The notes below the pieces were generated by a model, which was not told the origin of the DNA, did not search any database, and was given only the letters and a program-made list of their open reading frames with translations. This document shows, one piece after another, positions 49,909-61,873 of a stretch of DNA of 64,000 bases. The stretch covers positions 1 through 64,000 of the forward strand of contig BJKQ01000007.1 of assembly GCA_006538405.1 (NCBI GenBank), given 5' to 3'. Source of the DNA: Hansfordia pulvinata. Lineage: Eukaryota > Ascomycota > Sordariomycetes > Xylariales. Position numbers and translations under genes: made by a program. Each line of letters begins with the position of its first letter. Positions within the stretch are counted from its first letter, which is position 1.

Positions 49909-51818
49909 GGTGGAACGGGGCTTTGTAGTGAGAAAGTCGGCCTGGAAAGTCAGCCCTGGGAGCACTCGGCTGAGGTTGCAGATGAGAATAGGGGGTTTGG
50001 GGTAGGTAGGGAAAGAGGGCCTAACTTTTCGCAAGCGAGTCGGTTGGCCGTTTTATCTTTATATACTCGCTCGCCCACAGGGGGGGGCGGGGCATCCTGC
50101 CGGTCAAGGCTGCCGCGCATTGTAGTGCCCTCACTTACTGGTATCAATGTTGATGTTGTTGGCTGCAGGCAGAAGGAATAGACGTACTCGTATGGATTCC
50201 GCGAGACCAAGGTAGTCTGCCATTAAGCGCCATAATAAGCGAAGGTGGTGCTCAGCTGAAGAGACCTTGGGTTAGCTAAGGTTGCTTAGTGTTGGCTGAT
50301 TGGCTCGCAGATTGACTCGTTGTTTTAGTGTTCGCCGAGGACCTGCTGGGCATTTTTATTTATCTCAACCGCGCTTTCGCAGGCCCGCGTGGCCAGATAC
50401 CTACGACGAGCCACGCATACAGCGATGGGCTCATCGGCTGTGAAGCACAGACACGTCCAAGGGGGGTTTCAACTGCTGCAACACGAATGCTCCACCTTCT
50501 ATCAGCTCGATGAACGGTTCGTTCGTACTGGCTGGCTGGATATCATAAAGTGCCCAACCCCGCGGTCGGGGACCTGGGGGATCAGTGGTTGGGGCGGTCT
50601 ATTCCGTAGGGAAGCGGGAGGCGTCTGGTAGTGTACGTGTAGCTCGCATTAGTCTGTCTTGGAGTTCGGCACTCTAACAATGTCTTGAACCCGACGCATC
50701 CCTTTAGGAACTAATGATCAAGTCGGGGTCTTGCATGAAGAAGGTGATAATCAGAATAACGATACGGAATCTGTCGAGGGAAGTTGACAGCGTCGCCCCA
50801 ATGGAACTCGGTACGCGCCATATACCTTACCTCATGTACATGTAGGTTCACGTGTGATGACGGGAATACCTGTAGATAGGTGGTAGATAAGGTAGGTAGG
50901 TATACCTGAGCTCCATACCAATGTGGCTTTCGAGTCGTTTCAGCCCAGTCACCGCTCGCTACCTGGAGGAGTGACAGTACATCCATTGTAGGTTCTCAGC
51001 CTGCTGGAGTCGGCCACTACCATCCACATCACCAGCCACACACGCCGTCGGGGCCTACCACCTTCAGCCACAAGTTAACCAACGCAGGTAACCCGTTGGT
51101 TCTCATCACGCCGCACTGCCTGCCCAAGACTACATGTAGTAGGTAAGGTAGGTATGGAGGTTTTACGTGGCAAGGTACGAGTAGATAGCCCTCCAGACTC
51201 CAAGCAATGTTACAGACGGCATCGTGCCGGCGGACAATTTGGTCCGGGGGATCAGATCGATCGAGTTGCAGGGCCGTGCAGCGGAGGGTTTTGACAGGCC
51301 ACCCCCACCGGGGGACGCTGGCGATCTGCCGCCATGATTTAATGGCCCATTTGTTCCGCCGCAATTCAGGAACCAGTGAAGTCATAGCTGCCTGCCATCC
51401 CGCCTTGCCCATGCACCACGGCCACCGCACCCATCGTTCCCTACCATACATGTAACTTATTAGGGCCCGCGCATCGCAGAGCCTCCTCTGTTGGACGGGC
51501 CGGCGGCGGCGGCGTGGGCCGGTGGCGTGTGCCCCGCCACTATTCCTCGAGTCTGTTGCAAACGGTCAACGTCGCCCGCCGCGTGCTCGTGACGTCATGG
51601 CATCTGCACTCGACCTGCGAGCATCCCTCTCTTCTCCTGTAGACCAGAAGCCTCAGCCTGCCTACTTATATCCTGGCCGGCCCAGGTCTCTGCGACCCAT
51701 CTCCTCTGGACCATCTCTTCACACTCCCACCTTCTCACAACAACCCTCGTCGCCATCTAGACCATCCATCCGCAAGCCAACCCGTCTTCAACTCTTCGTC
51801 AGCCCCAAAGTCATCAAG
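49909..51818. other. intergenic region
   Basis: 1.9 kb between the divergent hydrolase and small hydrophilic-protein genes. It contains AGGTAGGT words near 50,885-50,905 and 51,137, TACTCGTA at 50,185 and TACGAGTA at 51,176. The last 300 bases are pyrimidine-rich, as expected for a leader. No gene visible. Confidence 0.5.
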
Positions 51819-52334
51819 ATGCCTTCCGGAACCGCTCCCAGCGCTGGTACCAAGGTTACCATGGGCAAGGATGCCCCCTACGCCTCCGAGGCCACCGGCG
51901 CCGTCGCCTCCGACTCGCTCGCCGCCGAGTCCCAGGCCTTCCGCCAAAGCAACGAGGGTGCTCCTCAGGCCTACCCCCACGAGAGCCTGACTGGCGCCTC
52001 CACCAAGTCTTCCTCCAAGCCCGCTGCCGCCAGCACGGGTTCCGCCCCCGCCAGCGCCGGCACTGCTCCCAGCTACGTCCAGAACGTCTACCACCAGGAC
52101 CAGTCCGGCCCTCACGGCAAGAACATCCACCACGATGAGAGCATCGCCACCGAGGACAAGAACAAGAACGCTAGCTTCTCCGCCGAGATTGGCTCCGAGA
52201 ACGACCCCGCCAGGCTTGCCGAGAAGAAGTTTGCTCTCGCCGGTCAGGCCCCTGCCAGCTCGATTGGAGAGCGCCAGCACACCGTCAACACCGAGACGCG
52301 CTACGACGCCCTCGGTTCTGAAGAGAGCGCATAA
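51819..52334 (+). CDS. small hydrophilic protein, LEA-like composition
   Basis: 171 residues in a single exon, starting MPSGTAPSAGTKVTMGKDAP after a good initiation context (ATCAAGATGCC). The protein is rich in Ala, Ser, Gly, Glu and Lys, lacks hydrophobic segments and Cys, and contains SDSLAAESQAF, a pattern I associate with LEA-like fungal stress proteins. The codon bias is strong, with C-ending codons throughout, which suggests high expression. Upstream, the same frame stays open to ATGs at 51,597 and 51,522, so a longer form is possible. Function unknown; a protective role in desiccation or stress would be inference from composition only. Confidence 0.7.
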   Translation: MPSGTAPSAGTKVTMGKDAPYASEATGAVASDSLAAESQAFRQSNEGAPQAYPHESLTGASTKSSSKPAAASTGSAPASAGTAPSYVQNVYHQDQSGPHGKNIHHDESIATEDKNKNASFSAEIGSENDPARLAEKKFALAGQAPASSIGERQHTVNTETRYDALGSEESA

Positions 52335-55300
52335 ATGGAGTTTCGGACGAGACGAGCGCGAACCATCATGTAACACTAGCTTTTAATGAATTCACGAATG
52401 CATCTTGACCAAGTATTACTCGCTGCCGCCTTCTGAATGCCTTACCACTGGTCCAGTCAAATCCAGCAAGTTGTAAACCCGGTAACAGAAGCCTACATGT
52501 CATTACCCTGGTCGACTCGCTTAGACTCATGCTGGTTTGTTTTCCGCTGCTGGCGACATGTGTCAATGATCTGGTAGCTTACCAACGTACGGGTTTGACT
52601 CATATGCTACAGGTCATGGAAGTCCAAGTCGCATCATCGTACCATGAAAATTATGATTCGCTTCATAACTCTCGTTGATAACCAGAATGATCCACAGTGC
52701 CCTGCGCAGCTCATGCTTTCTGCGCGCGGGGCCCAGACGTTTGTTCATGACTGATACGTCTCGGCCGCGCCCGTAGACACATGCAATCAGGTCGATGTTG
52801 TCAGAGGGGCAAGGGCTGTCGACAAGGACCTACACAAGCAACTTGGGAAAATAAGCGGAGGTACGGCTTTGGCAATAGGGGTAGAGACAGCCCTGCAGTG
52901 AGTGCCGCGCCCTGCGAAACAGAAGCCGCGGCGATTTCACCACACATCCACGCCTTGCCGCAATTGTTGTTCTCGGGTTGAGGCATACGTTAATTGTGTC
53001 TATATCGATCAACAGTGTTGAGTAGCCAAGCTGGGTTGCATAAGAAGCGCGGTCGGCTCGATTTGCACGTCGAGATTGGCACTCACCCTTATACCATTCA
53101 TGTACCGCAGGATCTATTCTCGACACGGCCCAGTAAACTGTTTCTCGGGTCGAATACCATCGCAAGATGTCCTTGCACTGCCCCCATTCAGCCATATGAG
53201 GCCAGAAAAGCAGGCAATGAAGAGTCCCACGCCTGACAACCCTGGCCCGTACACGCCGACCAGAGACATCAAGAAGGCACGGGGTCAATGCAGGTTGGCG
53301 TACGGCCCTCAGTCAGGCCCCGGCCATGTTCCGTCAGCTTTTCGAAGACAATGCTGGTACATAGGGAACACTCGCTCATGTGGCTACTTTGAAGAACACG
53401 CAATTGCCAATGTCTACTGCGTGATGAAAAGAACCTGCATCTTCAACGCTATCCAGAATGCATGACTTGACGTCAAATGCCATGCAACATCGAATGTGTA
53501 CATAAGCACTGAACACGTAATGCAACATGATCTTAGTTGCCGTGGATTGCTCTTCAGCCATATGGTAGGAGAGGTCCCAGATCGATGGTGGCCAGTTCCT
53601 CACACTCAGTCGTCGTTCAGCCGACGCCTGAGACCCTTGCCCCCCTTTCCGTTTCTTAGCTGCTTACCACATATATGAGCCCCTTTCGACCAGAGGTTGA
53701 TATATCCCGTGTAGTATGTGCCACAATGAAACGGCCAGGACTGCTGTCCTCGGCCATTACGGGCGCCCAAAAGACCGCGGCGTGTTCAGCCCATGTCAGG
53801 TATTCCCACGGCTGCTCCATCACGCGAGCCGCAGCTATCGGCGAGTGAGAATGGGGGTAGTCAAACTGGTTCATTGTGTTGGTTGGGCGTCATCAACTGC
53901 TCATGTTGCGACAAGCCACGGGCACTATAGGTGTACTCTAGCGAGCAGTCGCTTCGCTAGAGCACAGAAGCAAACTTGGCCAGGCGCGCCCCCGGTGACA
54001 ATCAGTCCCTCCACATCAACACACCCCACGCCTCTTCCCCGCCTCGATAAACAAGGCCAGTCAGTCTGTACGAAGTAGGATCCATTGCAAGATTAACACG
54101 TGTTAACATTGCAACAACTCGTCGGGTCGAGCTGAGGGGCGGTAGCCAAAATGATGTAGTTGCCAGCCTTGCCATGTGAGCGTGAAACATCACAGACAAA
54201 ATGTGTTGACACATGCCAGAGTCATCAACCCCCTCATCTGTCTAAATGAGCTGCCCCTGCCTTCGCCACCCGTCACTAGACGTGACAGGCAGGTATGGCA
54301 TGTTTATACCGGCTCGTCGTCGTCGTTCATCAACGAGACAATACAAGAAGGGACTGGCTTGTCGAGGCTGGAGTTCTCGTACGCAAGACCCGAATTTGCC
54401 ACCAAGTCTGATCCAGCAACGAACTTACACAAATGTCGGAGAGTCGCTCTATGCCAATCACCACGCGATGTACATTGATGGGCAAGGCTGATCAAGGCCA
54501 AGAGCGAAGCCTCGTTGACTCATCGAAGGCCGTGATTTACGAACACACATGGTGAATACAAATACGCTCCACAGCGACCAGCACGGCCCACCACAGATCA
54601 CATGTGCCAGTGCTTTATGATGTTCGTGTTGGGTATGGCCTGGTCGCAGGTTCGACACATGGGCGAGCGGGGCACGCCATGCTTATACTGCCCGGGGATG
54701 GGGCAGGCTGTTCAGATGAGTTGGAAATGGCGTGGCATATCCGTAGCCGAGTGAAAGCACAAGTTTCTGCCTATCCGATTTTCCACTACAATGTTTGATT
54801 GTCGCCAGCCGATACCAGTCCATGTGGCTGGTTAACCTCGACCAAGGCCATTATACTATCCGGTGGGACAGCCAGGTCCGTGGCCGGTGGGACCCTGGCA
54901 AGACCAGACAGAGGTCGTAGATCTGGCGGCCGTGGGCTGACCATGACAGGTTTCTCTCTACGAGACCGTCGCGATCAGGCAAATTGTTGCAGATCGTCTC
55001 AGTGTTCGCTCGTGGTTGACTGGGAAACATGAACTCACTGCGGCGTGATACGGGGGCCCCAGCCTTCCAAGTGTATGTTGACTGTCGTGATTGTGCCCGT
55101 CATGGCACAAGCAGGGTCTTTGTTTTTTTCGGCTGGAGACCCGAAATATGCCCAGTCAGCAGAAGATCTACAGTCCGTAAACCTGGCGTTCGGTGGCGTC
55201 GATCGCAGGGAAGACCCTGACAGGGCAGCAAAGCACATCGATGCCAAATCGAGGCCACGGAACCTGCAGGCCCCTACTAATCAACTGGTTCCAGCCAGGG

Positions 55301-57539
55301 ACAACGCCAAACCATCTCGATGGAGCTGGAACCAGCACACGACTCGTGGCATGCCAGGAGAAACCTGCTTGATCGGAAGGAGATTGGCCAGCCCAGGGGT
55401 GTGGCTCGAGCTGCTGGAAACCGCCAACACGGACCTTCTGGACACGGGGCAGGCGTCAGGCACAGAGCGGCCTGCGGATGCATCAGCAGAGCATACCAGA
55501 GAGCCAAAGCAGCAGCAGCAGCAGCGCACACCTTGACCAACAAGGTTTGATGATGGGAGGCGAAAGGGACCGTTCTGGGCCGGCGGGCGGCAGGCCTGGC
55601 CCCCAAGCCCCATCATATTGGCATGGCCTGGGAGGATGTGCCAGGGCCAAGGGGAGAGGAGGGGTGGAGGGCACGAGGAGGGGGCCGACCCTGTTCCAGA
55701 AGCCAGTGATCATCACCAGCGTGCCGCTAGACACCCCCACCGGCCGACCCGATAGCTGGAACATTCCGGACCCTGGATCGCCAGGTGCCGATCACCGCCG
55801 AAGAAGCCACTGCCTGCTGCACCCTGGAGCTTGCGAGCATGATGAGCGGGCGCGAGCCTCAGCCCCGAGGCGTGCGAGAGCATGCTCGCACGCGGGAGGG
55901 GTCTGCGCGTTTGGCAGCCAGCTGGTCCAGGAGGACCGGCCGTGATGCATGTTGGTGCCGGACGGTGATGACGGAGCGTGTTTGGAGCTGCCACGATATT
56001 TGGGTGCCCGCTCTCTTCTGTCTGTGTCGCCGACGCACGTCGGCGCAGCCAGGAGACGGCGAGACTTGTCAGCCATCTCGATGAATGTAGATCTTACCTG
56101 GTCAGTGGACCACGCCATGAAGAAGAAGGACAGAGGAGGGGGGCATCTGCGCATAGGTAGGTAGGTACTCGTACCCGTGATACGCGTAAGCCGGCTATGA
56201 ATATCACTGCACCGTAGGGTCTGAGGATAAGCAACGGAAGCTGGCCGATGAGTCAACGACGGGACGAGGCAGAGAGGGCTGCCTGCGCCACTATCAGCCA
56301 CGATGCTCACAGACAGGCTTGGATCCAGGACATTCCATCTATTGGGATTGATAAATACTTTACCTAAGGTATTGATGTACACTTGATATGATGTACTTTA
56401 CATGTACGTCCAGTGTGGCTGCCCAGATTGTACACTTTATATGTACACGAGGGTGGAAGGGGCGCATCATGGACTGGTTTGCATGCTCTCGATTGCAGCA
56501 CCTTCCCTTCATTCGTCTGCTGCCCAGGTGCGGGACTGCCCAGACTGCAATACGGACACTCGTGCCCTGGCACACCGGACGATGCCAGCCGTGAATCATG
56601 TCGATACCTACCATACTACCTACCTGCAAACCTACCTACCTATATCGACCGGGACTGTTTAAGATAGATGTATCCTAGGTAGGCATGGACCTACATCCGA
56701 GTTCTCAGGCTGGGCGGGGGAATAACTGACTGCCGATACACCGGACGGCTCGGTGTGAGTGTCACTGGGGTTGGCGCAGTCGTGTACATGTAGCGCCGAG
56801 CACCGAGTCGCATCTTATTTTTATCAGATTCATCAAGCTGCTAACCGGGATAATTCTCGCGAGCATCCTGCCGCGGGACCAAACCCGGGCTACTCCGCAA
56901 ATCCATTTGTAAGGTTGGAGGACCCAAGGCGGCGAAAGCGGCGAAAGCGGCGGGCGGCGAGCGGAATGCAGGTCTAGATTCGGGCAGATGGCTTGTACGG
57001 TTGTGACTATGTGCGCTCTCTGTCATGGACACTGGACGAGGACTCGACAAGCGCAATCGCGGCGACATCGCTGGTGCACACCTTGAGTGTTCCGAGTTGA
57101 AGGACCTGGTGGGCAGTGCCTCATCGTGCTCATCACCTGGCAAGCAAGCAGCATGCGCACGAGTACGAGCTCGTGAGCAAATGAATCTACGATACGCGTA
57201 TCGTTCACACCCACGTACTGATACTCCGCAGACACACGGGCTGCCATAGAAGAGGATACATTCCAGCGTGCGTGCGCGGCACCGGCAGAGAAAGCGTGGC
57301 AGCGGGCGGCGGGTGTTCTGGATCGAAGCCTCAGTGGCGGGATCGGGGATCCCCCCGCCTGGCGAGGCGTAGGAGGCTCGTGCTCCGAGTGTCTAGAACG
57401 CCCGTTTCGCCTTAACGTTTGAATAGCTTCAGACTAGCACCGCCGACCCGAACGGCAACACCCACCCCACCCCTCCTCCTCTCGGCTGCCATGTCTTCCG
57501 GTGGTGCTCTGCTCCACCGAGAATTGCCGGAGGGTGCTT

Positions 57540-57660
57540 CTGCCTGCCTTGCCCGCCTTGCCCGCCTTGCCTCCCTGTCTGTCCGCCTGTCCGCCTGTCC
57601 GCCTGCTCGCCTGCTCGCCTGCTCGCCTGCTTGGCTGGCTGGCTGGCTGGCTGGCTGCCA
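57540..57660. repeat. imperfect tandem repeats (GCCTGCTC)n and (GGCT)n
   Basis: Successive degenerate copies of TTGCCCGCC, TGTCCGCC and TGCTCGCC are followed by five or so units of GGCT. The frames translating as Leu/Ala/Cys- or Gln/Ala/Arg-rich proteins here reflect the repeats. Confidence 0.85.
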
Positions 57661-59856
57661 GGGCTGTCTCGTCTTGTCGTCTTTCTGGTCCCTCTCGTCG
57701 GGGCCCTGTGGTCCCTCTGTTGGTCCCTGTGGTCGTTCGTCATCTGCTCCTGGGAGCAGCACCAAGCTCCAGAGCTTTCACGTCTGTATGCTCACCAGAG
57801 CACTCAACTTTGGTACGAGTAGGTACTTTAGACGCCTTCATGTGATAGATTAATTGATGGCTGCTTGCCGACGCGTGACGCGAGGGACAAGCCGAGACCA
57901 CGGGCGATGGTTGCTGTGGCGCACACACTATCGCACGCGCACTCACATGCGTACGAGTACTGGGCTCATCAGCCCGCCTTTGAGCCCCGGCCGCCAGCCT
58001 TTTCCGCGCCAGTACCAACAAACAAATGGTCATCCGACTCGCCGGACGCAACTAGACCAGGCTTTAAAATTAGATAAGCTCTCCATCTCCCGCCGCTGCT
58101 CTCGCGCGTGCGCGCGCCACTGGTTAAGACATGGTGAATTTTGCGAAAAGGGCCTGGGCTTATAGAGGCAGACAAGGGCCCGCCGATCCCCGGCGGCTGG
58201 ACGATTCGCGGCGGCGCGGGACAGCCCACGCTAATAAGAGTTGGACGTGACGAGCTGCGATTTGTCCCGAGTAGGGAATCCGCAACTCGGCCGGGCGGCA
58301 GAGCACGGATGGGTACGGTCGGGTGCCGTAGACGAGTATCATAGGTAGGTAATAAGGCACCTCGGGGACGCAGGTAGGGTCTTCGTCCATCTGATGAGAG
58401 ATGCTCGTACGTGTAGATGGCGGCGGGGCGGCGGCGGCAGGGCTGCCCTCACACGCCGGCAGACGCATGCCTTACGAGTACTCGAACGCGCTCGGCGCTC
58501 GAGCATAGCCGTCTGCACACTGCCAGAACAGACCGGACACCTCCTTATCCAGGTCGCCGCCTTGACTGGCATGCCGTGCTGGCAAGGTCGGCCGGCTGAT
58601 GAGCCTTTCCAGACAGACAAACAGGAATCAGCCCTGGTGGCGAGCGAGAGAGGGACAACCAAGACTGCCCGAGGCATGACCACGACGCGACCGTCCTCTC
58701 GCAAGGGGGCCGCGGCGACGCCGGAATAGATTGGCGGTTGCTCTTATGCGTGTTCCCAGCACGGAAGACTCACGGGCAGTCGCGAGACCGGGAAGACGGG
58801 ACGGACGACGTCGCCAGGCATGTCCGGATGTGAGCACGCTCTCCCCATGACCCTGCCTACCCGTACCTAACCTACTCCAGGTACTTGACACCCTGCACCC
58901 AAGATGTATGTCAAGGAGGTGTGTAGGTAGGTACCTAGGCACTCTGCATGAATAGGCAAGGTGGTAGGTACATCATGTAAGTGCCTGCCGGGGGTCATGT
59001 CCATGCCGTCCAAGAGAGTCATGAATGCCCCGGTCTGCTCTTGGGCCTCAAGAAAAGACAGAAGAACAGCTCGATCATGGTCACGTAGTCGATCGGCGGA
59101 TAATGTGTTTTGGGGTCGTCGGGTTCGCATATGGGGGCGAGACGTGCGTTTCTGCGTGCGTTCCTCGGCCCAGGTTTGTTAGCTCTGACACGCAGAGCCA
59201 CAGGTGTTTGCCCGCATCGTCGATGTGCGCAGTGTGTGGCAGACTTCCAATGTTCAACTGTCTCCATGTTGGCCTTGTATTCGTACCTCTCTCGCCGGTG
59301 CACAGCTCAGGCGTCCCGGCGCGGCCAAGGGCCAAGCTTGAGGGACAATGCCCCCGACTCGAGTGCCGGCCGGTCTGGCTCGCTTGATGAGCGCCATCCA
59401 AGAGGCAGGCAAACAGTCAGCGACTCATCAAGTCAGTCGCGCAGCGCAACATCTCTCGATCTTGAGATCTTACCCACCGGCATCGCACTCCTCCGGCGAC
59501 TGCGAAACTCACTCCTAGGCCCGGGCGGCTCCTAGGCAGCGGGTGATCTCGATGGTCGCCTGCCTTTGGAGCCTGCCACCAATCGCCACCCAAGTAGGCC
59601 CCTCTGGTCTGGTCCAGGTCCAGTTCCCCTCTCTGCCTACCACCTAGGTACCTATGTACTCGTATGTGGCCAAGGTTCGGTTAGGTTAGGTGAGATAGGT
59701 CTGGTAGGTAGCCCAGCACTACGAGTAGGTCTACACAGGGAGGTGTCCAAAGTCAAAGACGGGCAGGTATACTACGGGCAAGGTCTAATAACAGGTCTGG
59801 TAGACAAGCGTGCGGGCGCCATGCGGTCCGGCGCAAAGGGCGTTGCATTGCGCGAC

Positions 59857-59883
59857 GCGATGCGATGCGATGCGATGCGATGC
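59857..59883. repeat. (TGCGA)n pentanucleotide repeat
   Basis: About five consecutive ATGCG/TGCGA units with degenerate copies on both sides (CGCGACGCG before, CTGCGATGCGATGCCATG after, near 59,911-59,930). Confidence 0.85.
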
Positions 59884-60580
59884 ACTGCGCTGCGATACTC
59901 GTTACTCGTACGCTGCGATGCGATGCCATGCAGCAGAGGTCGATAAATAAGCCCACATCCCCACCACCAACAAACACACTCGGTTAGGGCTGGTCATTGA
60001 TCCTCCGGTTCTCGACACCTCAGGACACCCACAGCAGCAATCTCTCGACTCATCAGTCAGGTCGCCAGCAACGTTTCGAACATCACGCCATCGCGAACAC
60101 CACTTCTAGACAACGAACGAGGCCGACGACGGCAAGTGATACAGATTGTCACAGCAGACTGGCCACAGCTCTGCTGCTCAGTTGCCCCTCATTGGCGAAC
60201 AGGTCCCTCGGCTGGCATCACAAACGAGGCAGCTCATCTAGTCATCAACTCGCCTCAAACACATCCACATCTACACCCACTTGCGGCGACAAGAACCTGA
60301 AGAAGCCGAGCTCCACCCAGCAGGTTGACAAGGTCGCACGCTCGCAAGTTTAATCACAAGCTTCCACTCCGTCCACTTCCAGTGTCAGGGGTTAATTCGA
60401 ATCGATCGACTTTTGGCTGCAAGAGCACGAGGCCAATACACAGCAACGCACCACTACTCGTACTCTTTGCTGATAGGGACACACCCCACCATCATCACCA
60501 CAGCATCTCCCTTGCCTCAGAGACCCCCGATAGTTGCATGTGAGCACTGCCAGGCCAGCGCGTTCCAGCTCTCACCCCCT

Positions 60581-60602
60581 CCCCCCCCCCCCCCCCCCCC
60601 CC
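60581..60602. repeat. C22 homopolymer
   Basis: Twenty-two consecutive C residues, preceded by another C-rich stretch CACCCCCT. The length in the genome may differ from that in the assembly. Confidence 0.9.
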
Positions 60603-61410
60603 TGCCCAAGTACTTGCCCCCCCGCCCCTCTTCAAGGCCGACCCTACCGAACCCGACGGACCAGACCTGGCCAGAGACCATTTGCTCGTAGCGGAGTACC
60701 GGGGTGGCCCCAACTTTGCCTGCGCTGCACGCCCGACGCCCGATTGCCAGCATCAGGGGCTATTGCCACCCCTGCCGGCAGTCTCCACACCAATCGATAC
60801 TTTCATATTCCATCTGCAAGGACTCGAACCCTCGCAGCCTGAACCTAGTAGGCATCCGCCAACGACCCCCTAGCACGCCGAGCAATCTCGGCACGCCGCC
60901 CAGCATAGGCAGGCAGGCATTGCAAAGTGCAAACGCAGCCGCCAGCACAGACGCGGGCTCAGTCAGGTACGAGCCCACGCGCCAGCACGGGCCAGACAAG
61001 GCACGCCCGGCAGGTCTCAGGCGAACGAAGACGAGCACAGAGGAGCACGACCACGACAAACGCACAGGGTTCGGAGGAGAAGAAGGAAAAGTAACGAGAG
61101 TGCCCACTGCGTGTGTTGCCGCGAAAGAGACCCGCCCGACGTCTCAGACCGTCAGGATCGCTAGTCCTGGTCAAGAAACGGTCCCCTTTCAGCAGACCCC
61201 TAAACCTGCCAGACTAAGACTCCTTCCTGCCTGACGGCGGTTCAGAGTCCAGCCCACCCGCGCCTACTCTTGGTACTAATAGATTGGGGCCCCCGTGTCC
61301 CTCGTCTCTTTCGGGCGACCTCACTGCTCATCACTTGCGACCAAACGCCCCCTTTCCGACTTGCACATTCACACCATTATACCAACCCGGCACCTCGTCG
61401 TCACACAAAT

Positions 61411-61438
61411 ACACACACACACACACACACACACACAC
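61411..61438. repeat. (AC)14 microsatellite
   Basis: Twenty-eight bases of AC dinucleotide, about 165 bp upstream of the 89-residue gene at 61,604 and probably within its leader or promoter. Confidence 0.95.
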
Positions 61439-61603
61439 CCATACACTTCATCTCAACCCGCAACTTCTGGTCAGTGCGTAGACTACCTTGGCCATAACGA
61501 CAGCAAGCCTCGGCATCAACATCAAAGGATATCCCAACCAACATTCCGACCTCACCACCTCCACCAACAACAACAGCACCAACAACAATAACAACCGCCC
61601 ACC

Positions 61604-61873
61604 ATGGCCGATCGCCCGAGACAGACGCACTTCGACAGCTCGTCCTCGGTCAACTCGGCCGCGTCGTCCTGCTCGTCCTCTGTCTCCAGCCCGTCCCCGC
61701 GCTACAGCATGGAATCACCACCCATCGCCTCGGTCGAGATTCTGCGCTGCCTTCGATGCGCAAAGTGCGTCGAGATCACCACAACGGACGACCCGGCCTC
61801 GACCGGTATGGTTCAGATAGGCTTCAACATTCACTACTGCAGCTCCTGCGCCAAGATCGTCGGCTTCAAGTGA
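61604..61873 (+). CDS. 89-residue CxxC (zinc-ribbon-like) protein
   Basis: Single-exon frame starting in an excellent context (GCCCACCATGGCC). The N-terminal half is Ser-rich and probably disordered. The C-terminal half has CLRCAKC (residues 49-55) and YCSSC (near 79-83), with MVQIGFNIHYC between them; paired CxxC knuckles of this kind often bind zinc. The protein ends CAKIVGFK. The upstream region is CA- and CT-rich with CAACAA repeats typical of long fungal leaders. I do not recognise the family; the compact conserved-looking Cys half makes it more likely real than neighbouring frames. Confidence 0.62.
   Translation: MADRPRQTHFDSSSSVNSAASSCSSSVSSPSPRYSMESPPIASVEILRCLRCAKCVEITTTDDPASTGMVQIGFNIHYCSSCAKIVGFK

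Larger units (their letters stand above)
52335..61603. other. long region without a supported gene
   Basis: 9.3 kb in which I cannot support any gene. Short frames occur on both strands, the longest about 195 codons at 55,792-56,382 minus, without recognisable motifs. The stretch holds AGGTAGGT-type clusters (56,155-56,170, 56,605-56,650, 58,342, 58,921-58,935, 59,641-59,710), TACGAGTA words, repeats at 57,540-57,660 and 59,857-59,883, a C22 run and an (AC)14 run. The last 1.5 kb is C-rich with little coding character and may be promoter plus long leader of the 61,604 gene. Confidence 0.55.

Noticed and set aside
55045..55536. 163-codon plus-strand frame ending in a Gln run
   Set aside because: No recognisable domain; overlaps several other frames in GC-rich DNA and the Gln run is a CAG repeat.
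60780..60880. Minus-strand B-box-like GGGTTCGAGTCC suggesting a tRNA
   Set aside because: T-stem pairing is poor and no acceptor, A box or anticodon arm can be built.
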